Assembly (NCBI RefSeq): GCF_900107925.1
Contig: NZ_FNUJ01000019.1
Location: 49,284-113,283 of the forward strand
Source of the DNA: Amycolatopsis pretoriensis
GTDB lineage: Bacteria > Actinomycetota > Actinomycetes > Mycobacteriales > Pseudonocardiaceae
Reading direction: 5' to 3'
Length of the DNA: 64,000 bases
Shown here: positions 53,034-62,351 of the stretch, piece by piece
Layout of the letters: each line of letters starts with the position of its first letter
How positions within the stretch are numbered: the stretch's first letter is position 1
The notes under the pieces: generated by a model
Seen by the model: only the letters and a program-made list of their open reading frames with translations
Databases searched by the model: none
What the model was told of the DNA's origin: nothing
Made by a program: the position numbers and the translations under genes

Positions 53034-56000
53034 ATGCCGTACACCCCCAGCAGGCGCCTCGTCCTCGGCGGTCTCGGCGCCGCCGTCGTCACCTCCGCGG
53101 TCGCGCCCGCCGCCCGCGCCGCCGAAGCCCTCACACGGCCGGCCCTCGAACCCACCGGCCGATCCACCGATCTCGGCACCGGCTGGCGGTTCGCCCTCGC
53201 CAACCCCGACGGCGTCACCGATCCGGACGGCCGCTTCGCCGACGCCGCGAACCCCGCCTACGACGACTCGGCCTGGCAGCTCGTCGACGTCCCGCACGAC
53301 TGGAGCATCGAGCTCCCGCCGACGAGCCAGGGCACCCAGAGCGGCTCCGGCTTCTTCCGCGGCGGCCTCGGCTGGTACCGCAAGACGTTCACCCTGCCGC
53401 CGTCACTCGCCGGGAAGCGGGTGTCGGTCGAGTTCGACGGCGTCTACTCCGACGCCCACGTCTTCCTCGGCGGCGAGCTGCTCGGCAACCACCCGTACGC
53501 CTACACCGGCTTCGCCTTCGACCTCACCGGCCGCCTCCACGCCGACGGCCGGACACCGAACGTCCTGGCCGTCCGCGCGGTGAACCCGCTGCCCAGCAGC
53601 CGCTGGTACTCCGGCAGCGGCATCTACCGCCGCGTCCGGCTGGTGGTCACCGAACCGGTCCACCTCGGCCGGCACGGCACCTTCGTCACCACACCGGACA
53701 TCGCCGCCGGGCGCGGCACCGTGCGGGTGGCCACCGACGTCGTCAACGACTCCGCCGGAGCGACCGCGGCCCAGGTCCGCACCACCGTCACCGACCCCGC
53801 GGGCCACGTCGTCGCGACCGGGGAGGCGACCGTGCCGGTGCCCGCCGGGAAGACCACGACGGCCGTCACCACGCAGACCGTCCCGAAGCCGCGGCTCTGG
53901 TCGGTCGGCACGCCGCGGCTCTACCGCGTGCGCACGGACGTCGTCGTGGCCGGGCGCGTGCTCGACACGACCACCGCGGACTTCGGCTTCCGCTACACCG
54001 AGTTCCACCCGGACCACGGATTTTCGCTCAACGGCGAGCCGATGAAGCTGCGCGGGGTCAACCTGCACGCGACGCAGGGGCCGCTCGGCGCGGTGATCGA
54101 CCCCGCCGCCCTGGAGCGTCAGTTGCGGCTGATGCTCGCGATGGGCGCCAACGCCTTGCGGACCGCCCACAACCCGCCGGCGCCCGAGCTGGTGACCGCC
54201 TGCGAACGGCTCGGGATCCTCCTGATGGTCGAGGCGTTCGACTGCTGGCGGACCGGGAAGCTCGAGTTCGACTACCACCGCGACTTCGACGCGTGGAGCG
54301 GCCGCGACATCGCGGAAATGGTGCACGCGGTCAAGAACTCGCCGGCCGTCGTGCTGTGGTCGATCGGCAACGAGGTACCGGACGCGTCCATGGCAGGCGG
54401 CCCGGCCATCGCGGCCGAGCTCATCAAGACGGTCCGCGGGATCGATACGACCCGGCCCGTCATCATGGGCTCGGACCGCTACCGGAGCGTGCCCGCGCCG
54501 GGCTCGCCCCAGGACCTGATCCTGCGGCAGCTCGACGGCCTCGGCGTCAACTACAACACCGCGCAGTCGATCGACGGGCTGCACGCGAAGTACCCGGACA
54601 AGTTCTTCTTCGAATCCGAGTCGTCGTCGGAAACCTCGACGCGCGGGGTCTACCAGGACCCTGACCTGCTCAACACCGGCGAGAACCACACGCCGGGCAA
54701 GCGCGCGACGTCGTCCTACGACAACAACCTGGCCTCGTGGACCTTCAGCGGCGAGTACTCGCTCAAGAAGGACCGCGACCGGCGGTTCTGCCAGGGTCAG
54801 TTCCTCTGGGCCGGGCAGGACTACCTGGGCGAGCCGACGCCGTACGACGTCTTCCCGGTCAAGACGTCGTTCTTCGGCGCGATCGACAGCGCGGGCCTGC
54901 CCAAAGACGCCTTCCACCTCTTCCGCAGCCAGTGGACGACCGCGCCGATGGTGCACCTGACGCCGATGGACTGGACGACCCACCGGCCGGGCGAGCCGGT
55001 CGCGGTGTGGGTCTACTCCACTGTGGACACCGTCGAACTGGTCCTCAACGGACGCTCGCTCGGCGTCAAGAAGTTCGATCGCAAGACCACTGTGGACGGA
55101 CGCACCTACCTGGAGACGTCCGAGCCCGCCGGTGACGACAAGAACGACCCGTCCGGCAGCTACACGAGCCCGAACGGTGGCACCGGCAAGCTGCACCTCA
55201 CGTGGACCGTGCCGTTCGAACCCGGCACGCTCACCGCGATCGCGAGGTCCGGCGGCCGCGAGGTGGCGCGCGACCGGCTCGTCACCGCCGGGCCGCCGCA
55301 CGCGGTCACGTTGACGGCCGAGCCGCGCTGGGAAGGCGCGATGGCGTTCGTGACCGCGTCCATTGTGGACTCCCATGGTGTCGTGGTGCCCGGCGCCGAG
55401 CCGGTGCTGCGGTTCGCCGTCCGCGGCCCAGGGCGCGTCGCCGGCGTCGACAACGGTCGCCAGGAACTCGCCCAGAGCTACCAGCAGCCGACGATCCCGG
55501 CGTTCCGCGGCCAGGCCGTCGCCGTCATCGCCGCGACCGGCGGCCGGGGCCCGATCACCGTCACGGCGAGCGCGCCAGGCCTGGCGCCCGGGAAGACCAC
55601 GCTGCCGGGCACGAACCTGGGGCAGCGCAACGGCCCCGGCGCCCGCGCCGTGGACCGGCCGGTGGCTCCGGCGTTCGTGGCCGCGGACGCGAGTTATTCG
55701 GGTGCGCCGGACACGGTGCCGGCGGCGATGCTGGACGGCGACCCCACGACGGGCTGGTCGAACTTCTACGTCAAGCAGGCGACGGCGACGCTGGCCGCGG
55801 TGAGCCGGCCGCGCCCGGAAGACTGGGTGTCGCTCGCCTTCCCCGCGGCCCGGCGGATCGGTGCGGTGACGGCGAACTTCGTCGTGGACGCGAACCACGC
55901 GGTGCCGTCGGCGGTCGAGGTCGCCCACCGCACCGAGCGGGGCTGGGAGCCGGTGCGCAACCCCGAGGTGACGGGGGGGAGCGGCTCGAACGACCCGACG

Positions 56001-56102
56001 ACGCTCGAGTTCGATCCCGTCACGACGACCGAAGTGCGGATCACCATGACCGCACCGGGTTTCCTGCGGATCAGCGCCCTGTCAGCGGCTGCACGGGGCT
56101 AG
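53034..56102 (+). CDS. secreted GH2 beta-galactosidase-type enzyme (1022 aa)
   Basis: Twin-arginine-like signal (SRRLVLGGLGAAVV, cleavage near ARAAEA). GH2 sugar-binding domain (about 40-200), immunoglobulin-like domain (200-310), barrel (310-620) with acid/base Glu in VLWSIGNEVPD and nucleophile Glu in FFFESESSS, then Ig-like regions and a C-terminal discoidin-like domain (about 880-1022, AAMLDGDPTTGWSNFYV). Releases terminal beta-galactosyl, mannosyl or glucuronyl units outside the cell. Its last 21 bp overlap the convergent gene. Confidence 0.93.
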   Translation: MPYTPSRRLVLGGLGAAVVTSAVAPAARAAEALTRPALEPTGRSTDLGTGWRFALANPDGVTDPDGRFADAANPAYDDSAWQLVDVPHDWSIELPPTSQGTQSGSGFFRGGLGWYRKTFTLPPSLAGKRVSVEFDGVYSDAHVFLGGELLGNHPYAYTGFAFDLTGRLHADGRTPNVLAVRAVNPLPSSRWYSGSGIYRRVRLVVTEPVHLGRHGTFVTTPDIAAGRGTVRVATDVVNDSAGATAAQVRTTVTDPAGHVVATGEATVPVPAGKTTTAVTTQTVPKPRLWSVGTPRLYRVRTDVVVAGRVLDTTTADFGFRYTEFHPDHGFSLNGEPMKLRGVNLHATQGPLGAVIDPAALERQLRLMLAMGANALRTAHNPPAPELVTACERLGILLMVEAFDCWRTGKLEFDYHRDFDAWSGRDIAEMVHAVKNSPAVVLWSIGNEVPDASMAGGPAIAAELIKTVRGIDTTRPVIMGSDRYRSVPAPGSPQDLILRQLDGLGVNYNTAQSIDGLHAKYPDKFFFESESSSETSTRGVYQDPDLLNTGENHTPGKRATSSYDNNLASWTFSGEYSLKKDRDRRFCQGQFLWAGQDYLGEPTPYDVFPVKTSFFGAIDSAGLPKDAFHLFRSQWTTAPMVHLTPMDWTTHRPGEPVAVWVYSTVDTVELVLNGRSLGVKKFDRKTTVDGRTYLETSEPAGDDKNDPSGSYTSPNGGTGKLHLTWTVPFEPGTLTAIARSGGREVARDRLVTAGPPHAVTLTAEPRWEGAMAFVTASIVDSHGVVVPGAEPVLRFAVRGPGRVAGVDNGRQELAQSYQQPTIPAFRGQAVAVIAATGGRGPITVTASAPGLAPGKTTLPGTNLGQRNGPGARAVDRPVAPAFVAADASYSGAPDTVPAAMLDGDPTTGWSNFYVKQATATLAAVSRPRPEDWVSLAFPAARRIGAVTANFVVDANHAVPSAVEVAHRTERGWEPVRNPEVTGGSGSNDPTTLEFDPVTTTEVRITMTAPGFLRISALSAAARG

Positions 56103-56903
56103 CGCGTCGAGACCCTGCGGCTTCTCCGCGGTGCGGCCGATCGCGGTCGCGATGCGGTTGATCGTCGCGACGCGCTTGTCCTCCAGCGGACCGAGGATGG
56201 CGTTCTGGACGAAGTTCGGGCCACCTTGTCCGACGGTGCTGACGAGCCGGTTGTTGGCCTCGGCGATCTGCGTGTTCAGCAGGTCGAGGTTGCGCTGGAC
56301 TTCGGCCTGGGCCGACGCGGGGATGGCAGGGAGCTGCGAAGCGACGTCGGGGCAGGCGATCTGCCCGGCCGCGTTGCCGGTGTTCCCGGTGTTCCCGGTG
56401 TTGCCCGCGGTGCCGCCGTTCTGGGCCGGTGCCGTCGACACCGCGCCGGCGCCGGTGTTCGCCTGCCCGCCCTGCGAGCACGCGGCCAGGCTGTCGAGAC
56501 CCTGGGGTTTCTGGCCCTGCCGGCCGATGGCGATGGCGATCCGGTCGATCGTGGACACGCGTTTGTCCTTCAACGGCCCGAGGATCGCGTTCTGCACGAA
56601 GTTCGGGCCGCCCTGACCGACGGTGCTGACCAACCGGTTGTTGGCCTCGGCGATCTGGGTGTTCAGCAGGTCGAGGTTGCGCTGGACCTCCGCCTGGGCC
56701 GAGGCCGGGATGGCGGGGAGCTTCGAGGCGACGTCGGGGCAGGTGATCTGCCCACCCGAAACCACGCCGGCCGCGTTGGCCGCGCCGGGGTCGCCGACGG
56801 TCGTCGCGATCACCAGGGCGCCGGCCGCGAGTGCGAGGCCGAGGGCCGCCGTCGCGATCTTCGTTCGCCGCGAGAGGCGGTGCCGTCCACCGGTAGCAGG
56901 CAT
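56082..56903 (-). CDS. secreted protein with two near-identical 90-residue repeats, unknown function
   Basis: 273 aa. Signal peptide to about residue 45 (GAANAAG). Repeat 1 (about 53-142) and repeat 2 (about 184-273) both run from CPDVAS through AQAEVQRNLDLLNTQIAEAN and GQGGPNFVQNAILGPL to a final Cys, differing at roughly nine positions. One Cys at each end of each repeat suggests a disulfide. The linker is rich in Gly, Asn and Thr with (GNT) triplets. I do not recognise a family. Mostly helical, extracellular. Confidence 0.8.
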   Translation of the reverse strand: MPATGGRHRLSRRTKIATAALGLALAAGALVIATTVGDPGAANAAGVVSGGQITCPDVASKLPAIPASAQAEVQRNLDLLNTQIAEANNRLVSTVGQGGPNFVQNAILGPLKDKRVSTIDRIAIAIGRQGQKPQGLDSLAACSQGGQANTGAGAVSTAPAQNGGTAGNTGNTGNTGNAAGQIACPDVASQLPAIPASAQAEVQRNLDLLNTQIAEANNRLVSTVGQGGPNFVQNAILGPLEDKRVATINRIATAIGRTAEKPQGLDALAPCSR

Positions 56904-57119
56904 GAATCACTCCAAGTTAGCGTGAACAGAGAGGGTCCACACGGGCAGCGCGCGGTTGTTCCGAATGGCGCGGCCGAGTGGGCCGCGAAGGTCATCGTGG
57001 CTGCTCCGACCTCGATTTGTCCAGGAAAAAAGGTAATCGGAGAGATGCTGAACCATTCCGAACCGGGGTCCGTATTACGCGGTGAAAGGCGGCTTCTGCG
57101 ATTCCCGCGAAGCCGGGTC

Positions 57120-57169
57120 TTGACGTGGACCGCCCCGGCCTCCTAGCGTCGCCATACCGACCGGTCGGT
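57120..57169 (+). promoter_or_regulatory. promoter and palindromic operator of the acyl-CoA ligase operon
   Basis: TTGACG (57120-57125), 18-nt spacer, TAGCGT (57144-57149), then the perfect palindrome ACCGACCGGTCGGT (57156-57169) at the transcription start. Same layout as the promoter at 43263. Confidence 0.65.
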
Positions 57170-57188
57170 GTCCAAGGGAGGTCACTGG

Positions 57189-58841
57189 ATGAGCTGGTAC
57201 GACGCGAAGCCCTGGCTCGCGAGCTACGACGAACGCGTGCGGGACGCGGAACCGGCCCGGCCGACGACGCTGCCGGAGTCGTTCCGCCGCGCCGTGGACG
57301 ACGGGCCCGACCGGGCGGCGATCGCGTACTTCGACGCGCGGCTGAGCTACCGAGAAGTCGACGAGCTCTCCGACGGCTTCGCGCGCTACCTGACGCAGAA
57401 CGGCTTCGCGCGCGGCGACCGGCTCGCCCTGGTGCTGCAGAACATCCCGCAGTTCGTGATCGCGTTGCTCGGCGCGTGGAAGGCCGGCGGCATCGTCGTG
57501 CCGGTCAACCCGATGTACCGCGAGCGCGAGCTCACCCACGTCTTCACCGACGCCGGCGTCAAGGCGGTCGTCTGCTCGCAGCGCGGCTGGAACGCCTACA
57601 TCGGCGAGACGGCCGCGGCCACCGGCGTCGGCATCACGCTCACCACCAGCGAACTCGAGTTCCAGACCCGCGACGACGAGCGCGTCCTGGCCGAGGTCGA
57701 GAAGGAGGAGACGCCGGGCGCGACCGAACTCCTCGAAGCCGCCGCCACGCCGGGCCCGAAGCCGCCGGAGCCCGCGTTCGCGCTCGACGACACCGCGCTG
57801 ATCAGCTACACCTCCGGCACCAGCGGCACGCCGAAGGGCGCCACCAACACCCACGGCAACGTGGGCACCAACGCCGCCGGGCTCGGGTCGTTCAGCGGCC
57901 TTCCCGCCGGCTCGACGCTCTTCGGGCTCGCGCCGCTGTTCCACATCACCGGCATGGTCTGCGAAGTCGGCTCCGCGATCGACATCGGCGGCACCCTCGC
58001 CCTCGCCTACCGCTTCGAGCCGGGGGTCGTGCTCGACGCGTTCCTCGAGCACCGGCCGTCGTACACGGTCGGGCCGTCGACGGCCTACATGGCGCTGATG
58101 GCGCACCCGTCCTTCAGCCGCGACCACTTCGCGTCCTTCGCCCTGCTCTACTCCGGGGGCGCCGCGCTGCCGCCCGCCGTCGTCGAGGCCTTCCGCGCGA
58201 AGACCGGGCACTACATCCACAACGGCTACGGCCTCACCGAGACCACCGCCGGCTGCGTCGTCGTCCCCGGCACGCTTGAAGCGCCGATCGACCCGGAGTC
58301 CGGCACGATCTCGATCGGCCTGCCGGTGCCGGACACGATCGTCCGCATCCTCGGCGAAAACGGCGAAGAGCTGCCGTTCGGGCAGGCGGGCGAGATCGCC
58401 GTCGAGGGCCCGATGGTCGTCTCCGGCTACTGGAACCGGCCCGACGCCACCGCCGAGGCGCTGCCCGGCGGCCGGCTGCTCACCGGCGACATCGGGTTCA
58501 TGGACGAGCGCGGCTGGGTCTACGTCGTCGACCGCAAGAAGGACATGATCAACGCGTCCGGCTTCAAGGTCTGGCCGCGCGAGGTCGAAGACGTCCTGTA
58601 CACGCACCCGGCGGTCCGCGAGGCCGCCGTCGTCGGGATCGCCGACGAATACCGCGGCGAGACGGTCAAGGCGTACGTCAGCCCGGCGCCGGGCGCGACC
58701 GCCGACCCCGCGGAACTGGTCGCGTGGTGCAAGGAACGGCTCGCCGCCTACAAGTACCCGCGCACCATCGAGGTGCTCGCCGAGCTGCCGAAGACCACCA
58801 GCGGCAAGATCCTCCGCCGCGAACTGAGGGCGCGGGGGTAG
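57189..58841 (+). CDS. AMP-dependent acyl-CoA synthetase/ligase
   Basis: 550 aa. P-loop-like YTSGTSGTPKGA, NGYGLTETTAG (A5 motif), LLTGDIGFMDERGWVYVVDRKKD and the C-terminal catalytic Lys in PKTTSGKILRREL. Activates a carboxylic acid to its CoA ester through an adenylate. GGGAGGT precedes ATG 57189. Begins an operon with the phosphotriesterase-family and TetR genes; a ring-opened lactone acid is a plausible substrate. Confidence 0.93.
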   Translation: MSWYDAKPWLASYDERVRDAEPARPTTLPESFRRAVDDGPDRAAIAYFDARLSYREVDELSDGFARYLTQNGFARGDRLALVLQNIPQFVIALLGAWKAGGIVVPVNPMYRERELTHVFTDAGVKAVVCSQRGWNAYIGETAAATGVGITLTTSELEFQTRDDERVLAEVEKEETPGATELLEAAATPGPKPPEPAFALDDTALISYTSGTSGTPKGATNTHGNVGTNAAGLGSFSGLPAGSTLFGLAPLFHITGMVCEVGSAIDIGGTLALAYRFEPGVVLDAFLEHRPSYTVGPSTAYMALMAHPSFSRDHFASFALLYSGGAALPPAVVEAFRAKTGHYIHNGYGLTETTAGCVVVPGTLEAPIDPESGTISIGLPVPDTIVRILGENGEELPFGQAGEIAVEGPMVVSGYWNRPDATAEALPGGRLLTGDIGFMDERGWVYVVDRKKDMINASGFKVWPREVEDVLYTHPAVREAAVVGIADEYRGETVKAYVSPAPGATADPAELVAWCKERLAAYKYPRTIEVLAELPKTTSGKILRRELRARG

Positions 58842-59827
58842 TGGACGTGGTCGAGACGGTCCGCGGCCCGATCGAGCCGGAAGCGCTGGGCCGGGTGCTC
58901 ATGCACGAGCACCTCTTCGTGCTGAGCCCCGAGTTCGTCGCCAATTACCCGGAGCACGAGGGGTTCAAGGAGGACGAGCACGTCCCGGAGGCGATCCGGC
59001 GGCTCAAGGAGCTGAAGGACGCGGGGATCGACACGATCGTCGACCCGACGGTGATCGGGCTCGGCCGCTACATCCCGCGCGTGCAGCGGGTCGCCGCCGA
59101 GGTCGAGGTCAACATCGTCGTCGCGACCGGGCTCTACACCTACAACGACGTGCCGCACTACCTGCACTTCCGCGGGCCCGGCACGATGCTGCAGGGCGAG
59201 GACCCGCTCGTCGGGATGTTCGTCGGCGACCTCCGCGAGGGCATCGCGGGCACCGGCGTCAAGGCGGGGCTGCTCAAGTGCGCGACCGACGAGCCGGGCG
59301 TGACGCCCGGCGTCGAGCGCGTGCTGCGCGCGGTCGCGAAGGCGCACGTCGAGACCGGCGCGCCGATCATGACCCACACGCACGCGGGCACCCGGCGGGG
59401 CCTGGAGCAGCAGGCGATCTTCGCGGACGAGGGCGTCGACTTGAATCGCGTCCTGGTCGGGCACTCCGGCGACTCGACCGACCTCGGGTACCTGACCGAG
59501 CTGGCCGACCGCGGGTCGCTGCTCGGCATGGACCGGTTCGGCCTCGACCTGCTGCTGCCGTTCGAGGAGCGCGTGAACACGGTCGCGGCGATGTGCGAAC
59601 GCGGGTACGCGGGCAGCATGGTGCTCTCGCACGACGCGTCCTGCTACATCGACTGGCTGCCGTCGGACCAGCTGCCTGTGCTGACGCCGAACTGGCACTA
59701 CCTGCACATCACCCGGGACGTGCTGCCCGCGCTGCGCGAGCGCGGGGTGTCCGAAACGGACATCACGACCATGCTGGTGGACAACCCGCGGCGGTTCCTG
59801 TCGTGGCGTTATCCTGGTGCGTCCTGA
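58841..59827 (+). CDS. phosphotriesterase-family metal hydrolase (lactonase-like)
   Basis: 328 aa from GTG 58841, which overlaps the ligase stop by one base (TAGTG). Binuclear metal site: H22 and H24 (MHEHLF), carbamylated Lys K146 (LLKCATD), H179 (MTHTH), H208 (GHSGD) and D265 (SHDASC), all in order. Relatives are lactonases or esterases more often than true phosphotriesterases. Coupling to an acyl-CoA ligase suggests lactone opening followed by CoA activation. Confidence 0.9.
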   Translation: MDVVETVRGPIEPEALGRVLMHEHLFVLSPEFVANYPEHEGFKEDEHVPEAIRRLKELKDAGIDTIVDPTVIGLGRYIPRVQRVAAEVEVNIVVATGLYTYNDVPHYLHFRGPGTMLQGEDPLVGMFVGDLREGIAGTGVKAGLLKCATDEPGVTPGVERVLRAVAKAHVETGAPIMTHTHAGTRRGLEQQAIFADEGVDLNRVLVGHSGDSTDLGYLTELADRGSLLGMDRFGLDLLLPFEERVNTVAAMCERGYAGSMVLSHDASCYIDWLPSDQLPVLTPNWHYLHITRDVLPALRERGVSETDITTMLVDNPRRFLSWRYPGAS

Positions 59828-59841
59828 GAGGGGGTACTGCG

Positions 59842-60465
59842 GTGACCCGAGCAAGCACCCGCAAGCCGGGCGAAGCGGGCGGCGACGACCAGGCCGCCGT
59901 GCCCCGGCGGCTGCTGGAGCACGCCACGAAGCTGTTCGCCAAGAAGGGCTTCGACCGGACGTCGGTCCAGGAGATCGTCGAGGCCGCGGGCGTCACCAAG
60001 GGCGCGATGTACCACTACTTCGGCTCGAAGGACGACCTGCTCTACGAGATCTACGCGCGCGTCCTGCGCGAGCAGACCCGCCAGCTGGAGAGCGTCGCCT
60101 CATCGGCGGCCCCGCTGCGCGAACGCCTCGGCGCCGCCGCGTCCGACGTCGTGGTGTCCAGCATCGACAACCTCGACGACAACACGATCTTCCTGCAGTC
60201 GATGCACCAGCTCTCCCCGGACAAGCAGAAGGCCGTCCGCGCCGAGCGCCGCAAGTACCACGAACGCTTCCGCGGCCTGGTCGAGGAAGGCCAGGCATCG
60301 GGGGAGTTCCGCACGGACAAGCCGGCCGACGTGGTCGTCGACTTCTTCTTCGGCTCGGTCCACCACCTGGGATCGTGGTACCGCCGCGGCGGGACGCTCT
60401 CGGCCCGCCAGGTCGGTGACCACTACGCGGACCTGCTGCTGGACGCCCTGCGGCCACCCGGGTGA
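59842..60465 (+). CDS. TetR-family regulator (KstR2-like)
   Basis: 207 aa from GTG 59842. HTH (TKLFAKKGFDRTSVQEIVEAAGVTKGAMYHYFGSKDDLLYEIY). The C terminus WYRRGGTLSARQVGDHYADLLLDAL resembles KstR2-type TetR proteins that bind CoA thioesters. Third gene of the ligase operon, so probably autoregulatory via the palindrome at 57156; similar sites at 43299 and 50644 may be further targets. GTGA overlap with the next gene. Confidence 0.92.
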   Translation: MTRASTRKPGEAGGDDQAAVPRRLLEHATKLFAKKGFDRTSVQEIVEAAGVTKGAMYHYFGSKDDLLYEIYARVLREQTRQLESVASSAAPLRERLGAAASDVVVSSIDNLDDNTIFLQSMHQLSPDKQKAVRAERRKYHERFRGLVEEGQASGEFRTDKPADVVVDFFFGSVHHLGSWYRRGGTLSARQVGDHYADLLLDALRPPG

Positions 60466-62351
60466 CGCTGCCCGTCCTCGGCAAGCTGACCGGAGCGGAG
60501 CGGGAACTGGTCGACGCGGCCCGGAGCGGTCTCGCCTACGTGACCGACGCCCCGGTGCGGGCCGCGGTCCTGCGCGAGCTGCTGCTGGGCCTGCGTGGTC
60601 CGGTGGACCCGCGCGGGGTGCGCGTCGGGGGCGCCCGGATCGCCGGGACCCTGAACCTGGACCACGTCGACGCGCTGGCAGGGCTGGCCCTGGTCGACTG
60701 CGTGGTCGTGAACCCGATCTCCGCCCGGGCCGCGACACTGCCGTGGCTCGACCTGTCAGGCGGCCGCGTCGCCGGGTTCGACGGCACCGGCGTCCGGATC
60801 GGCCACGACCTCGACCTCACCGGCGTGCGCGCGACCGGCTCCGGCGACTTCGGCGTGATCTGCCTGCGCGACGCGCGGGTCGACGGCCTGGTCGTCTTCG
60901 CCCGCGCGGAGATCCGCAGCACCGACGGCCCCGCGCTGTACCTCGACGACCTCGAGTGCCGGGCGCTCAGGGGCGTCGGCCTGCGAGCCACCGGCACCGG
61001 CGAGAGCGGCGCGATCCGCCTGCTCGGCGCGCGCGTTTCCGGAGAGGTCTTCCTCGGCGAAGCGGCGCTCACCAACGAGTCCGGGCCGGTGGTGCACGCC
61101 GACAGCGCGGTGGTCGGCGGCGACCTGAACCTGGCCGCCGCCGTCGTGACCGGTGGCGGCGACGCGGGCGCGCTCCGCCTGCTCGGCGCCCGGGTCGGCG
61201 GTCAGCTCGACCTCGGCGAAGCCGAGCTGGTGAACGACAGCGGCCCGGCCGTCGGCGCCGACCGCCTCCGGGCCGGTGGCCTGTACGGCACGGGCGTCAC
61301 CGTGACGGGAGCGTTTTCGCTGCTCAACGCCCGGATCGACGGCCAGGTCAACCTCGGCGGCGCGGCGCTCGTCAACCCCCGCGGCCGCGCGTTGAGCGCC
61401 GACAGTGCCCGGATCGAGGGCAGCGTCCACGCCGCCGGGCTGCGGGCGAGCGGGCCGGTGTCCCTGATCGGCGCGCACGTGACGGGCGACCTCCACCTGG
61501 CCGGCACCGAACTCGCCGGCGACGAGGATCCGGCGCTAGTCGGCGCCCGGCTCCGGGTCGACGGCACCCTGCGCCTGTCCGGGCTGACCGCGACCGGCGC
61601 GATCCACCTCGCGGGCGCGCACATCGGTGGCGAACTCACCTTGACCGGGGCGGAGATCGCCGCCACCGGGACCGTCCTCGACCTCGAGGCCGCCGTGGTC
61701 GACGGACCGGTCTTCGTCCCGCCGGGCATCGGTCGCGTGGACCTCGACGGTTTCCGGTTCGGCTCGCTCGGCGACGTCACCTGGCGCGAGTGGCTGACCT
61801 TGATCCGTTCGCACGCCGCCACGTACCGGCCGGGGCCGTACCAGCAGCTGGCGACGGCCGAACGCGCCGCCGGGCACGACGGGAACGCGCGGCAGATCCT
61901 CATCGCCCAGCAGCGGGACCTGCACCGGCGGGCGCCGAAGGCCATCGGTGGCTGGCCCGCCCGGCGGTTCCACTGGCTGTGGGGCTTCCTCGCCGGCTAC
62001 GGCTACCGCGCCCGGCAGACCGCGGCCGCGTTGCTGCTCGCGGTGGTCGCGGCCGGAGGACTGGGGCTGTGGGCCGGGCACGTCGGCAGCGGTGGGCACC
62101 GCGCGGCCGAGCGGACGGCGGACCTCACGGCCGCGACCGGCACGCCGTGCACGACGGTGGAACTGATCGGCGTCGGCCTCGATCGGGGGCTGCCGCTGTC
62201 ACCCGGGGTGCGCGGGCGCTGCGACCTCAACACCGGCATCGCCGCCGGGCAGTGGTTCACGGTGGCGATCTGGCTGGTCCAGGCCGCGATCTGGGCGCTG
62301 GCCACGCTGGCGCTCGTCGGCTACACGGGCCTGGTCCGCAAGACCGGCTAG
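60462..62351 (+). CDS. beta-helix repeat membrane protein (often called membrane-associated oxidoreductase)
   Basis: 629 aa from GTG 60462. Residues about 45-430 form many 20-odd-residue repeats (ARVGGQLDLGEAELVND, ARIDGQVNLGGAALVNP) that predict a right-handed beta-helix like pentapeptide or bactofilin proteins. Two C-terminal membrane segments (about 508-535 and 597-622) flank an outside loop with two cysteines. No redox cofactor motif is visible, so the common name is not supported. Coupled to the TetR gene. Confidence 0.75.
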   Translation: MTLPVLGKLTGAERELVDAARSGLAYVTDAPVRAAVLRELLLGLRGPVDPRGVRVGGARIAGTLNLDHVDALAGLALVDCVVVNPISARAATLPWLDLSGGRVAGFDGTGVRIGHDLDLTGVRATGSGDFGVICLRDARVDGLVVFARAEIRSTDGPALYLDDLECRALRGVGLRATGTGESGAIRLLGARVSGEVFLGEAALTNESGPVVHADSAVVGGDLNLAAAVVTGGGDAGALRLLGARVGGQLDLGEAELVNDSGPAVGADRLRAGGLYGTGVTVTGAFSLLNARIDGQVNLGGAALVNPRGRALSADSARIEGSVHAAGLRASGPVSLIGAHVTGDLHLAGTELAGDEDPALVGARLRVDGTLRLSGLTATGAIHLAGAHIGGELTLTGAEIAATGTVLDLEAAVVDGPVFVPPGIGRVDLDGFRFGSLGDVTWREWLTLIRSHAATYRPGPYQQLATAERAAGHDGNARQILIAQQRDLHRRAPKAIGGWPARRFHWLWGFLAGYGYRARQTAAALLLAVVAAGGLGLWAGHVGSGGHRAAERTADLTAATGTPCTTVELIGVGLDRGLPLSPGVRGRCDLNTGIAAGQWFTVAIWLVQAAIWALATLALVGYTGLVRKTG

